NCBI GenBank assembly: GCA_029204225.1
Contig: CM055102.1
Coordinates: forward strand, 33,042,085 to 33,106,084
Direction of reading: 5' to 3'
DNA length: 64,000 nucleotides
Source: Diphasiastrum complanatum
Lineage: Eukaryota > Streptophyta > Lycopodiopsida > Lycopodiales > Lycopodiaceae
Shown here: one piece after another, positions 37,470 to 49,620 of the stretch
Position numbering within the stretch: position 1 is the first letter of the stretch
Layout of the letters: every line of letters starts with the position of its first letter
The notes under the pieces: model-generated
The model's input: the letters and a program-made list of their open reading frames with translations, nothing else
What the model was told of the DNA's origin: nothing
Databases searched by the model: none
Program-made: the position numbers and the translations under genes

Positions 37470-40400
37470 CAGGTCTAGTTATAGTAAGATAGATCAACAG
37501 TCTCCTATATAGTGTGATGTCCTCAAAGGATGCTTCATCATCACTATTGGAAACTTTTACATTTTGCTCCATAGGAGTTTCTACTCCTTTACAATCTTTC
37601 ATTTCAAACTTTTCTAAGATAGAAGAAATATATTTGGATTGACAAATAAAACTCAAATCCTTGCCTCTTGAAACTTCTATTCCTAATATAAAATGAAGAT
37701 TACCAAGATCCACCATCTTAAACTCCTTAAACAATGCTACTTTCACTTCTTGTATACCATCAAGATCATTTCCACTAAGGATAATGTCATCAACATACAA
37801 AATGAGAATGATGATTTTACCATCATTAAATCTTAAGTACATAGAAGGATCTTAAGCACTTACAACAAACTTAATAGATTTCAAGAAAGTATTCAACCTA
37901 GAGTACCAAGCTCTAGGTGCTTGCTTAAGCCCATAAAGGCTTCTTAACAGCAAACACACTTTTTTCTCTTGATCTTCGTTGATAAAGCCCTCGGGTTGCC
38001 TCATGAAAATCTCCTCTTCCAAATATCCATTGAGAAAAGCATTAGTCACATCAAGTTGAAATAGAAGCCAATTGAAAGTAGTTGCAAGAGAAATAATCAA
38101 CCTTATGGAAACTAGCTTAGCAACATGAGCAAAAGTTTCATCAAAATCTACTCCCTTGGTATGCAAGAACCCCTTTGCCACTAGCCTTGCCTTGTGTTTG
38201 TTGATGCTCCCAAAGTTGATTGTACTTCAATCTATAGATCCATTTGCACTCAAGTGGCTTTCTTCCATGAGGAAGATCCACAAGCTTCCATGTATGATTC
38301 CCCATAAGAGCATCATACTCCTTTTGCATGACATCCCTCCATTCTTGTGACTCCATAGCTTCTTCAAAGCACCTTGGCTCATCAAACATAGAAGTTAGAA
38401 AGGTGTAAGAGGTAAGTGAATGAAGATCTTCCCTTTGTTCACCTTTGTCAACATAGGTGAGCCTTGAGGGCTCGGCCTTCCTTCTTGTAGATCTCCTTGG
38501 AGTCCTTGGATCTTGAGATGGATCTTCAAGATCTTGATCAAATGTAGGCTCCTCCTCAAACCTTACAAGATCCTTGACATAAGATGGATTAGAAGCTTTC
38601 TCATTCAACTTGTAGTAGTTACCTTCATCAAAAGTAACATCTCTACTAACTAAAATCTTCTTAGTGATTGGATTATAAACTCTATATCCTTTGCTATTTT
38701 CAGCATAACCAACAAATATTCCCTTAATAGAAGTAGGATCATCTTTTTTTCTTGTATCTAATGCTTGAAAAAAATAGCAAGTAGACCCGAAAATTCTTAG
38801 ATCTTTAAGATTCGGCTTCTTACAAAATAGAGCCTCATAAGATGTTATGCATCCAATGGGCTTACATGGCAATCTATTACACAAATAAGCTGCACAAACA
38901 ATAGCCTCTCCCCAAAAGGACTTAGGTAGAGATGCATCTAATCTCAAAGCCTTAGGACACTCAGAAAGTGTTCTATTCATCCTCTCGGCTATACCATTTT
39001 GTTGAGGACTATAAGTACATGTAAGCTCTCTCTTAATGCCATTGGATTTACAAAACTCTATCATCTTGGTGGAGATATACTCTCCACCATTATCACTCCT
39101 TAATACTTTAATTCTAGCATCAAGTTGATTTTCAGCTAGAGTTTTGAACTTAACAAAAGCTTCAAACACTTTACTTTTGGAATCCAAAAGTTTGATCCAA
39201 GTGTATCTAGAGTAATCATCAATAAAAGATACATACATAGATGAACCTCCATTATATTCTTGAGAAAAAGAGTGCACATCACTATGAATAAGATCTAATG
39301 TTTTTGTAGATCTAGTGGAAGAGATATCAAAAGGTAGCTTGTGTGCCTTTGAGAGGCTACAAGCTTAACAACTTTTTCCGCACTTTGAGAGTGTCTTTGG
39401 AAGGCCAAGAGCAAGATCCTTGGTGCATACCATCTCCTTGGGGTGGCCCAACCTCTTATGCCAAAGCTCCACTTGATTGAGCTCCTCCTTCACCATGTTC
39501 ACACTTCCAAGAAAAACATTAGCATCTAGCTTAAAAAGCCTTCCTTGCTTGAATTCCTTTACAATGCAAGTATTATTCATCATTATGGAGCAAACGCCTT
39601 GCTTAAAATGGACATCTAACCATCATCCATCAATTGTCCTACACTTAACAAATTCTTAGTGAGTGTAGGAACATAGAGTACATTATCAAGATCTACTCTT
39701 TTAGAGGATCCAAGACTTAAGGGAATAGTTCCCACTCCATCTATTCTACATTCTTGATCACTTGCTGTTAGAATAGACTTTTTACAATCTACAAAAGGTA
39801 CAAGAGTTGAGAAAAAATCCTTTTGGAATGTCATGTGGGAACTAGCCCCACTATCAATCCACCATGTGTCATTGGAGTAGCTCTTTGATGTTGATGTAGA
39901 AGCCATCAAGGATGAATCCACTTCATTCTCATCTTCCTCAAGAGTGAGGTTGCCTTGTTTGCTCTCTCCTTGTGCATTCTTCTTCTTGAAACACTCGGAT
40001 GCAAAGTGCCCCCTCTTTCCACAAAAGAAGCACTTGAGTTTGGCTTTGTTCTTCTTTCCACCTTTGGAGCTTGATGGTTGATCATCATTCTTGGCCTCCT
40101 TGTGTTGGATCTTCTTCTTTGACTTTGCCTTTCCCTTGCTTGAGAAGTTGGCCTTCTCATCACCATCATGCAACTTCAAGGATCCAATCCTTTGCTTGAC
40201 ATGAAGGATCCTACTCTCCTCGGCCACAAGCACACTATGGAGCTTGTCAATGGAAGGTAGTGCATCTTGAATAACAAAGCTTTGTACAAGATTGGAGAAC
40301 TCATCTCCAAGACCATTCAAAATGATTTGAACAAGCTCACCATCATGAATACCCTCACTAATGATGGAAAGTTCTTTGTTGAGAGATTTTATTCTCAAGA

Positions 40401-40776
40401 CATACTCTTGAGCACTCTCATCACTTCCTCTAATGCTTTGAAGAACTTTGTTTCTAATCATAAGCACTCTAGAGGTATTTTTGGATTCATAAATCCCTTT
40501 AAGGTAGTTCCATGCCTCCTTGGCCGAGGTACAAGATGCCACTTCCTTTAGAAGTTCATTACTAGCATTCATTTTCAAGCAATGTAATGCTAGTCTAGCT
40601 CTCTTTTTGTACCTCACTAGATCTTGCCCTCCTTGAGGTTCTTCTTCCTCACCTATGACAAGATGAAACATATCTTGGAGCACAAGTAGTGACTCCATTC
40701 TTACTTTCCAAGTTGAATAATTATTAGAATTTAGTCTTTCACTAGCCTCAAGAAGATAGGCTCCAATTGAACCCAT
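37470..40776 (-). pseudogene. Element A gag, protease, integrase and RT (5' part of pol)
   Basis: ATG at 40776 (MGSIGAYLLEASERLNSNNY). Gag zinc knuckle CFFCGKRGHFASEC near 40010, protease WWIDSGASSHMTFQ near 39850. Frame changes near 39610. The integrase zinc region is partly lost (ELWHKRLGHPKEMV, CGKSC). Integrase catalytic part: FIDDYSRYTW, LRSDNGGEYIS, PQQNGIAERMNRT. RT: KWIYRLKYNQ, frameshift near 38205, KGVDFDETFAHVAKL, FQLDVTNAFLNG, YGLKQAPRAWYS, a stop at 37852, LYVDDIILSGND near 37785. Breaks off at TITRPDL at the B insertion and resumes at 31289. At least four lesions, more than in B or C. Confidence 0.92.
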
Positions 40777-42233
40777 TCTATCTAGTAACAAGTACAACAA
40801 GTGTACTATTCAAAGGCTCTCCCTTCTTCCTTTCTCAGAATTTAGCTAAATCTATTCACTTAGAAGCTTGAATTTGACTCTTGGAAGTGCCAATGCCTTC
40901 CAATGGTGTTTAGAATGGTTTTAGTTTCACTCTTGAACTAAATAACATAAGCCTCAAACTCTCTTTCAAGGATTTGTAGGTTTAATAAGCTTCTAACACC
41001 ATTTACTCATCAAATCTATGAAGGAAACAATGGTTTTTCATAAGCACATCACTAGTTTCACTCTACACAACTTGTTTGAAGCTCAAATATTGAAAAAACA
41101 CAAAGTTTTGGTGAAAGTACAACTCCAGCAGCCTCTCACATGTGTGAGAAGTACATATAAACTTTCCACACCAATCTGAACCTCAACATTACAAGTAAAC
41201 TATTAGAAAAGGTCGCCCTCCTTCAAAATGAATCTAGCACCAATGCTTTCACCAAAATGAAGATTTTTGGATCATCAACTAAGCTCTTTGACTTGGCTCT
41301 GATACCATGTCAAAACTCAGAGTTTAAGGACTGAATTTGATCTACAAATGACTCCAAAGAGTGATTGGTAGCTTGGGATCTTGATCTATATCAAGACTAG
41401 CTTCCAAATCTAGCTTCTATTTGACAATCTTTGTGATTCCAAGTAAGAACAATAAAAAATGATGATCCAAGGCTTCACACGTGTGAAGTACAACTATTGT
41501 ACGGCCTGATAACAGAGAAATAGTTTACTAAACATCTACTTAGCATTCATCCACAAAGAAAGTGCTTAAGAGAGTGAAAAAACAAAGATTGCTTCACAAA
41601 CCAAGATTTCTCATCATTAGTTCAATAATGGATCCATCATGGATCAAGTACAAAATCACAATAATCTCTCTCTAAGATGCATCCAGCACGTGTGGGATAG
41701 CTCATTGTACTCATCCATATCCACTTTGGATAAGATCTATCAAGTTTGCCACATCATCCATTGGTGGTTTGTGTTGACCTTCTAGATTCCTACAATCTAG
41801 GACCTAAGTCCTATAATCTAGGAGATGTCATATTAGACTCAAATGAAAGCTAATCAAAATGGATCTGAATATTACAAGTGTCATTTCACACGTGTGTGTT
41901 AAAAATTCACAATTCTAGCTTGACTAGTTTTGGTCATATGACTTGTAAATAGTTAGATGGTCATGATGTGGCTTGTCACATGTGCCAAATAGCATAGGAT
42001 TCCATTCATAAGGATGTTCTCAAGTAGACCTAAGTGTTAGAACCTTTGGAATGAGTCCAAATTATGCTTAGATACAAGGGAGAAAAAATAGGAGCTATTT
42101 TTGGTAATTTTTGCATTGTTGAGGGATCTCCAAGATTCCAACCCTAACTTAGTAGGGATGAAAGATCCACCAAAATTAGCATTAGGGATAGGTTTAGGGC
42201 TACTCATACCTGCCCAAAACCGTGATGGATCAT

Positions 42234-42242
42234 GTATATATA
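42234..42242 (+). promoter_or_regulatory. TATA box of element C 5' LTR
   Basis: GTATATATAGG about 340 bp into the LTR, in both LTR copies, the expected place for the pol II promoter. Similar boxes occur about 160-175 bp upstream of the 14-bp palindrome in B (31643-31648, minus), N (near 61664) and the fragment at 53541. Confidence 0.65.
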
Positions 42243-43378
42243 GGTGATGATATCTCACCAAAATTAATCAAGCAATTTCATGTTTTTTCTCTCATAATGG
42301 TGCAATTGCTCTCTATGTTCATAATTGTTTGAGTACTTGTGATTACTAATGATTATAGGATTGAATGTAGGTCTGGTGTACAGTACTCAGACTGTGGGAG
42401 GCCGTACTTTCACACGTGTGAAGCCTTCTTCAAGGATTTGGGCCATTTAGTGAGGTTCAAGCATAGATTTTTGATGGATTTTGATGGTTCAACTTGTGCT
42501 AATCTTATGAAATCATAATCTATTGTTTCCCTCATCATTTCAAGTGTTTTAGGATCCTTATTTGCTGTAATTTTTACATGGTATCAGAGCCTAAAGGCTG
42601 AAATGAGCTAAATCCTTGGTTTTCATTCAATTTGATCACAATTTTTGATCTAAATCTTGTGTAGATTGGATCTTAGCATCTAGTATTGATTCTAGAACTC
42701 AAAGTGAGTCAAATACATTGGAGATTGGTGTTGTGTGACTTCATTTGCAGGTGTTTAGGTGTCTAAAACCAGAGGCAAAGTTGAATTCAATTCACATTAC
42801 CAAGATAGCAAGTTTTGCTTGCTCCAAGCATTGATTTCTAAGCGAGTTTTGGAGGTGATTTCATAGAGGAGGCTTTCTAGCATTCAAGGAGAGGGAAGAT
42901 CAGAGTTTTGGGGACTCTTAAAGGCTTTTCTAAGGTGTAGTAGGCACTTCCTAAAGTGATTTAGGTTCAGTCCAACCATTGCTTGACTTATGCACCAAAT
43001 TAGATCAATTTTGATCATTTTTTGCTTGTGATTGGATAGTAGATTGTGTTGCATCCTCATTAAGTTCCATTTAGATCTTTTACAAGTGATTTTGGAAGTA
43101 TATTAGGTTGCTAAAATTCACTCTTGATCAGATCATTTGGAAGCTTTAATGTTCTTTATAGAAAGAGGGGCAATTCTACTAGTATTGTCTACTTCAATCA
43201 AGCAAGTGCATTGTTTCTAGTATTCTATGATTTGATTTTGTTAGAGATAATTCTTAGATCTTTATAGGAAGTCTATTACTGATCTTTTCAGGTCCCTAAG
43301 AAGTGGGATAAGGTAGACCTTCAATCAAATCAATAGAAGTAACCTTCATTTGTGTCAAGTCCTTGATTAGGAGACTAG

Positions 43379-46300
43379 ATGGCATCTATAAATGCATATC
43401 TTTTGGATACTAATGAAAGGCTCAACAAAACTAACTATTCCATATGGAAAGTTAGAATGGAATCCATCATGATCATGCAAGATCTGATGGAAATTGTAAA
43501 TGGTAAGGAGGGTGAACCTATTCATCCTCAAGAAAAAGCCAAATACATCAAGAGGTGCAATGTTGCACTACATTGCATAAAAATGAATGTTGCAAATGAA
43601 CTCTTAAGAGAGGTAGGAGATTGCACTTCAGCTCAAGATGCTTGGGAGACTTTGCAAAAGGTCTATGAATCCAAGAACCAAACTAGAATGTTAGCTTTGA
43701 AGAATCAAATCTATAGAAGCTATCAAAAGAAAGGAGAGAGTGCACATACTTTTGTCCTAAGAGTAAAGGAATTGAACAAAGGGCTAGCCTTTATAGGTGA
43801 CCCTATCAAGGATGAAGAGCTTGTTCAACTCATATTGAATGGACTAAGCTTTGAATTTGACAATTTGGTTCAGGGATATGCAATTATGGGTAAGCTACCC
43901 ATACTTGAAGAACTCCAAGGCACACTCATGGCCAAGGAATCAAGAAGGAGCCAAATGCAAGAGAGGATGGATAGGCTTTCCATCCAAGGTGGAGATGACC
44001 AAGCTCTCTTCACCAAAGGCAAAGGCAAGTCGAAAGGCAAAGGATCAACATTCAAGAAGTCTACAAAGCTTGAGGATCAAGAAGGACCCCCAAAGGCATC
44101 TCCATCAACCACCAAAGTCAAGAAGGACAAATCAAAGGTGAAGTGCTACTATTGTAACAAGATGGGGCATTATGCCTTGGAATGCTTCAAGAGGAAGCAA
44201 GATCAAAGCCAAGCCAATATGAGCAAAGAGGAGGAGAGTTCACATGAGGACTCTCTCATGATGTCCATATTTTCTTCAACAAGCTTCAAAGGAGAAGATC
44301 CTTGGTGGATTGACTCGGGTGCTAGTTCACACATGACTAGTAAAAGGGAGTTTTTCTCTTCTCTCTTATCTTATGATGGACCTATAAAGTCTATCTATAC
44401 AGCAAATGATGAAGCTTGTAAGATTGAAGGAGTTGGTAGCATTCCCCTTTGCTTAGGATCTTCCAAAAAGATCAACATAGAAGGTGTTTTGTACATTCCT
44501 ACAATAACAAAGAATCTACTAAGTGTTGGCCAAATGGTAGACAATGGTTTCAATGTTGACTTTGCTTCAAATGAATGTTTCATCAAGAAGAAGGGTAAGA
44601 TAGTGGCTAAGGGCACTAGACTTGGCAAACTTTATAAGCTGGATGCATTTGTGGATACTAATGTTGTCATGTTGGCCGAGAAGAACAAGATATCTATCTT
44701 TACTTTATGGCACAAAAGACTTGGACATGTCAACTCGGGTTCCATGGAGGCTATGATCAAGGAGGAGTATGCTTTAGGCCTACCAAGGTCTATTGGGAAG
44801 GAAGACAAGGTTTGTGAAGCTTGTGCCTTATCCAAGGCACATAAGAAGGTGTTTCCTAACTCCATCACAAAGTCATCTTATCCTCTTGAACTCATACACT
44901 CGGATGTACACATTGCTAGCACCAAATCTAATGGAGGTTCATCCATGTTTTTAACCTTCATTGATGACTACTCAAGATATTGTTGGGTGTTCTTACTTTC
45001 CTTCAAGTCTCAAGTATTTGATACTTTTGTAAAGTTCAAGTTGTTTGTGGAAAAGCATCATAATCATAGCATCAAGATTCTTAGAAGTGACAATGGTGGA
45101 GAATTCATCTCCAATGAGTTCAAGGCCTTTTGTGAGGAGGAAGGGATCAAGAAAGAGACTTCTTGTCCTTACACTCCTCAACAAAATGGAGTTGCTGAAA
45201 GAAGGAATAGAACATTATGTGAATGTTCTAAGGCTTTAAGATTAGATGCTTGTTTGCCCAAATCCTTTTGGGGTGAGTCTCTTGTATGTGCAAACTACTT
45301 GATGAATAGGGTGTCTTGCAAAGCCATTGAAGGCAAAACTCCTTATGAGATGTTGTATGGAAAGAAACCCAATCTTAATCACTTGAAAGTTTTTGGGTGT
45401 ATATGTTATGTGCATGTGCCATTGGAAACAAGAACCAAGGAGGATCCATCTTCCACAAGAGGGATCATGCTTGGATATGCAAGCTCAAGCAAGGGCTACA
45501 AAGTCTATCTCCCATCCTTGAACAAATTTGTTGTTTCAAGGGATGTCATCTTTGATGAACATCATATGCATATGCTTGAAGAAGGCTCAAGTGCTCCAAC
45601 AATCAAGAAGAAGATGGCCGAGGAGCAAGATCTTGGTTTTGAGGAGGAGCTCATGGAGGAGCAAGCACCAAACCCACCTATCACACCAAGGAGATCTTCA
45701 AGGGCAAAAGTGGAGCCATCAAGGCTCACATATCAAGGCAAAGGACAGAAAGTTGAGGGTATCTCATCCACTTCTTATGCTTTATCTAGTTTTGAAGAAC
45801 CGTCTAATGTTGAAGATGCATTGAACTCCAAAGAATGGTATAAAGCTATGTTGGATGAGTATGATGCCTTGATTGAGAATGAAACTTGGTTGCTTGTTGA
45901 GAGACCTCAAAGGAATGTAATAGGATGCAAGTGGGTCTTCAAGCTTAAGTTGAATGCAAATGGGAGTGTTAACAAACATAAAGCAAGATTAGTTGCAAAA
46001 GGTTATGCTCAAGAGAGAGGGATAGACTATGAGGAAACTTTTGCACCCGTGGCCAAGATGGTCACAATAAGACTAATCATTGCACTTGCATCACATTTTG
46101 GATGGATTCTATGTCAAATGGATGTCTCTAATGCTTTCTTGAATGGTTTTTTGGAAGAGGATATCTATATGGAGCAGCCACAAGGGTTCATCAAGCATGG
46201 AATGGAGAACAAAGTATGCCATCTCCAAAGAAGCATCTATGGCTTGAAGCAAGCCTCGAGATCTTGGAATTCAAGACTACATTGCTATCTTATTTCACTT

Positions 46301-47336
46301 TCTTTTGTTCAAAGTGAATATGATCCCACTCTTTACATTAAGTTTGATGATTTTGGTATTGTACTTTTACTCATTTATGTAGATGACATCATCATTAGTG
46401 GAAATAGTGTTGATGGTATTGAAAAAATCAAGATAGATCTATCCTTAGAGTTCAAGATGGTAGATCTAGGGTGTCTTCACTTCATCTTAGGCATAGAAGT
46501 ACTTAGAGGGTCTGATTTTATCTTTATAAGTCAAGTAAACTATGCTCAAAGTCTTTTGAAGAAGTTTAAGATGGAAGTATGCAAAAGTGTTGACACACCA
46601 ATGGAGCAAGATGTAAAAGTGCCAAATGAAGATGATGAAAGATCCTTCATGGACATCACTTTGTTTAGGCAACTTATAGGTTCCTTAATGTGGATCACTA
46701 TAACTAGACCAGATCTTAGCTTTAGTGTATGTAGGTTGAGCCAATCCATGCAAAATCCATTGAATATCCATTGGAAAAAGGCTAAGAGGATTCTAAGATA
46801 CATCTCGGGTACATTGGATTTTGGGATTCTATATAGAGGAGAAGTGATTAACCTTCATGCATTTAGTGATTCAGATTTTGCAGGGGACAAGAGGGATAGG
46901 AAATCAACAAGTGCCTATTCAACTTTCATAGGAGAAGGTGTGGTTTCATGGCTTTCAAAAAAGCAAGAAACTATATCTCTATCTTCAACCGAGGCCGAGT
47001 ACAAAGCTTTGACAACCACTACAAAGGAGGTACTTTGGATCAAGAGATTATTGGTGGAACTAAAGATCATGGATTCAGAGGAGGCACCAATCATCTACAA
47101 TGACAATATATCAGCCCAACACCTTGCATCTAAACCCAATCTTCCATGCAAGATCTAAGCACATTGAGATATGCCATCACTTTGAAAGAGAAATGGTGCA
47201 AGCCAAGGAGATTGCTTTGGAGCATGTTCCAAGCAATGAATGTGTAGCTGATCTACTTACTAAACCACTTCAAAAGACACCTTTTATGAAGTTATCACTT
47301 GGAGTGATTAGTAAAGCAATGATTGAACCAAGCTAG
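43379..47336 (+). CDS. Element C gag-pol polyprotein, one frameshift in RNase H
   Basis: Retrotransposon polyprotein, uninterrupted for 1259 codons from ATG 43379 (MASINAYLLDTNERLNKTNY) to 47158. By residue: gag core 1-250, zinc knuckle CYYCNKMGHYALEC about 255-270, protease WWIDSGASSHMT about 308-320, integrase zinc region LWHKRLGH to CEACALSK 443-482, catalytic D in FIDDYS (about 526), D in LRSDNGGE (571), E in NGVAERRNRT (about 605), RT with QMDVSNAFLNG and IYVDDIIISGN (about 999), RNase H with FSDSDFAGD and STEAEYKAL (1203). An extra A in the run at 47132-47134 shifts the frame just after NISAQHLAS; the true C-terminus (FHARSKHIE... VADLLTKPL) continues in another frame to 47336. It could be a sequencing slip or a real lesion; otherwise the element looks competent. 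Confidence 0.95.
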
Positions 47337-48097
47337 ATAGTGAGGAGTGTTAAAAATTCACAATTTTAGCTTGACTAGTTTTGGTCATATGACTTGTAAA
47401 TAGTTAGATGGTCATGATGTGGCTTGTCACACGTGCCAAATAGCATAGGATTCCATTCATAAGGATGTTCTCAAGTAGACCTAAGTGTTAGAACCTTTGG
47501 AATGAGTCCAAATTATGCTTAGATACAAGGGAGAAAAAATAGGAGCTATTTTTGGTAATTTTTGCATTGTTGAGGGATCTCCAAGATTCCAACCCTAACT
47601 TAGTAGGGATGAAAGATCCACCAAAATTAGCATTAGGGATAGGTTTAGGGCTACTCATACCTGCCCAAAACCGTGATGGATCATGTATATATAGGTGATG
47701 ATATCTCACCAAAATTAATCAAGCAATTTCATGTTTTTTCTCTCATAATGGTGCAATTGCTCTCTATGTTCATAATTGTTTGAGTACTTATGATTACTAA
47801 TGATTATAGGATTGAATGTAGGTCTGGTGTACAGTACTCAGACTGTGGGAGGCCGTACTTTCACACGTGTGAAGCCTTCTTCAAGGATTTGGGCCATTTA
47901 GTGAGGTTCAAGCATAGATTTTTAATGGATTTTGATGGTTCAACTTGTGCTAATCTTATGAAATCATAATCTATTGTTTCCTTCATCATTTCAAGTGTTT
48001 TAGGATCCTTATTTGCTGTAATTTTTACAGTGTGGATCCACATAGATGTCAAAATACATAAAGAACCTTGTGAAAATTGCTTAATTCTTACACTTTG

Positions 48098-48645
48098 GCC
48101 TTTTAATTCTGTAACTGTACATCTAATCGTTTACGACGGTTGATATTCAATAGACGCTCTGTTTCTAGGGTCAATTAATAATTTTTGTTCACGATTATTT
48201 TGCGACAGTTTGTCTCTTTGTCTAAGCTTTGTATTTCGCGAATTATTTGCGACAATTGTCTCTTCGTGACATTTTCGTGTTTCGCGAATTGTTTGCGACA
48301 GATGACAGTCTCTGAGCTTGAAGAAGAATCCAAAATATATCGTGAATTGTTCACGACAATTTCGCGACATCTGAGGTTTGAATAGGAAACAAGATATTTC
48401 GTGACAAGAATCTTTTCAAGAATCTTTCAAGCTTCAACAAGAAACCGTTTCGCGAATCTTTCGAGAATCTTTCATGTTTTAACAATAAACCATTTCGCGA
48501 ATCCTTCAAGAATCTTTCGCAAATCTTTCGAGTTGGTCATGAATGGAAATGTTTCGAGTTTGCGTTCATTTCTTTCTTATCCTTTGTCAAGTAAACTATG
48601 CACTTTGTTAGTAGAATCAAGATCTGTCTGATTAGGTGTTCTACA
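48098..48645 (-). repeat. 5' LTR of element D, distal part
   Basis: Continues the D LTR beyond element A, ending GTGTTCTACA at 48645. It contains several TTCGCGAA and TTTGCGACA motifs (48230-48300) and a run of GAATCTTTC units (48400-48530). The motif TTCGCGAA also occurs in the H LTRs. This places D outside A, B and C in the stack. Confidence 0.7.
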
Positions 48646-49620
48646 GAAGTTCAACCTACAAGTAAAGCAAGGCCAAGAGAGCATTCAAAAGACAAATCAA
48701 TATTGAGGATGAAATTCAATAATTTTTAAAGTGACATCCACATGAATCCTTCCGAGCTGACTGGGTAATTAAATTTCAAACTTTCAAAATTGAAAAGGGC
48801 AAAGAGTTGGACAAGCATTAGGTAAACAACCTAGCTAGAGGAGAATAGTACTTGAAAAAACTCCGGAATCTATAAGGAGTTATGTGGGAAGCACAAGGCA
48901 GTTAAAAATAAATCCTTATCATGTCCTGATGCCACAAAGGAATAAGTGAATGCGGTGTGTCAATGGACTGAATGATCAATATTCTGAATTGGCCAATCGT
49001 CTATCAGTCGTTCAAATGGAGCATTTTAGTTGATTTTCAGAGAGTCTTTCAGAGCTACGAGCAAGAGGATAATACCTCTCTAGATATGACGGTTAGTCAG
49101 TCAGCTTTGTTTGCACAAGCTTGCATCCAGACCAACCATGTGGGATGATTGTTTGTCGGCATTAGCTTTTGATCCAAATATTCCAATGGCATCTGAGCAG
49201 GTCCAAGATCAACTACCGCTTGTGAGACTGTACTACATGTGGCAATGCTGGGAGGTTCTTGGGAAAAGAAATTTATTACCTGGACAACTTCCAATTTGTT
49301 GTCAGGAGCCAATAAGTGTTTTTTGCCACATGATCAAGATTTTAATGTCGAACGCTTGGAATTTACGGAAAGGTTCAGCTACCACTTAGTTAAAATTTGG
49401 CATGAGACGAATCAAAGTTCTAAATAAAAATTCTCATGAGGTGTCATGGTACCGTCAACAATCTTGGTGGGGGATACCGTTGGAGGGTTTGTGGGTATCA
49501 AGACAAACCTAATCCTAATTAGATCATAGATCTATTAGTAGTTAATAAGTGAGAGAGATTTGGCACCCTATGTGTATAAGTCCAACCTAATGATCACATA
49601 GTTATTTGATTATTAGAAAT
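48646..49620. other. Unassigned region between D and F
   Basis: About 1 kb with short open frames on both strands, none matching a family I know. It may be flanking DNA of the D insertion or a decayed element. A stretch at 49100-49430 is open in two frames over 90 codons but shows no motif. Confidence 0.4.

Larger units (their letters stand above)
41897..48029 (+). mobile_element. Young copia element C, inserted in the A 5' LTR (TSD GTGTG)
   Basis: 6133-bp element with two 682-bp LTRs: 41897-42578 and 47348-48029, both TGTTAAAAATTC...TTTTTACA. I count about five differences between them, all transitions. TSD GTGTG at 41892-41896 and 48030-48034. Primer site TGGTATCAGAGCC at 42579-42591 directly follows the 5' LTR; the polypurine tract AGATAGTGAGGAG precedes the 3' LTR. 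TATA box TATATATA near 42234 and the palindrome TTCACACGTGTGAA at 42409-42422 (47860-47873 in the 3' LTR). It is in opposite orientation to A, B, D and E. Confidence 0.96.
29985..48092 (-). mobile_element. Copia element A, inserted in the D LTR (TSD CTTTG), itself hit by B and C
   Basis: 3' LTR 29985-30651 (667 bp). 5' LTR 41308-41896 plus 48035-48092, split by element C. The LTRs begin TGTTAGAATTAAGC or TGTAAGAATTAAGC (minus sense) and end TTTTGACA. The minus-strand primer site TGGTATCAGAGCC is at 41295-41307. A purine tract (GAGGAG) precedes the 3' LTR. Comparing the longer LTR halves by eye gives about 22 differences in 590 bp. Target duplications CTTTG at 29980-29984 and 48093-48097 prove the outer boundaries. 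Confidence 0.92.
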
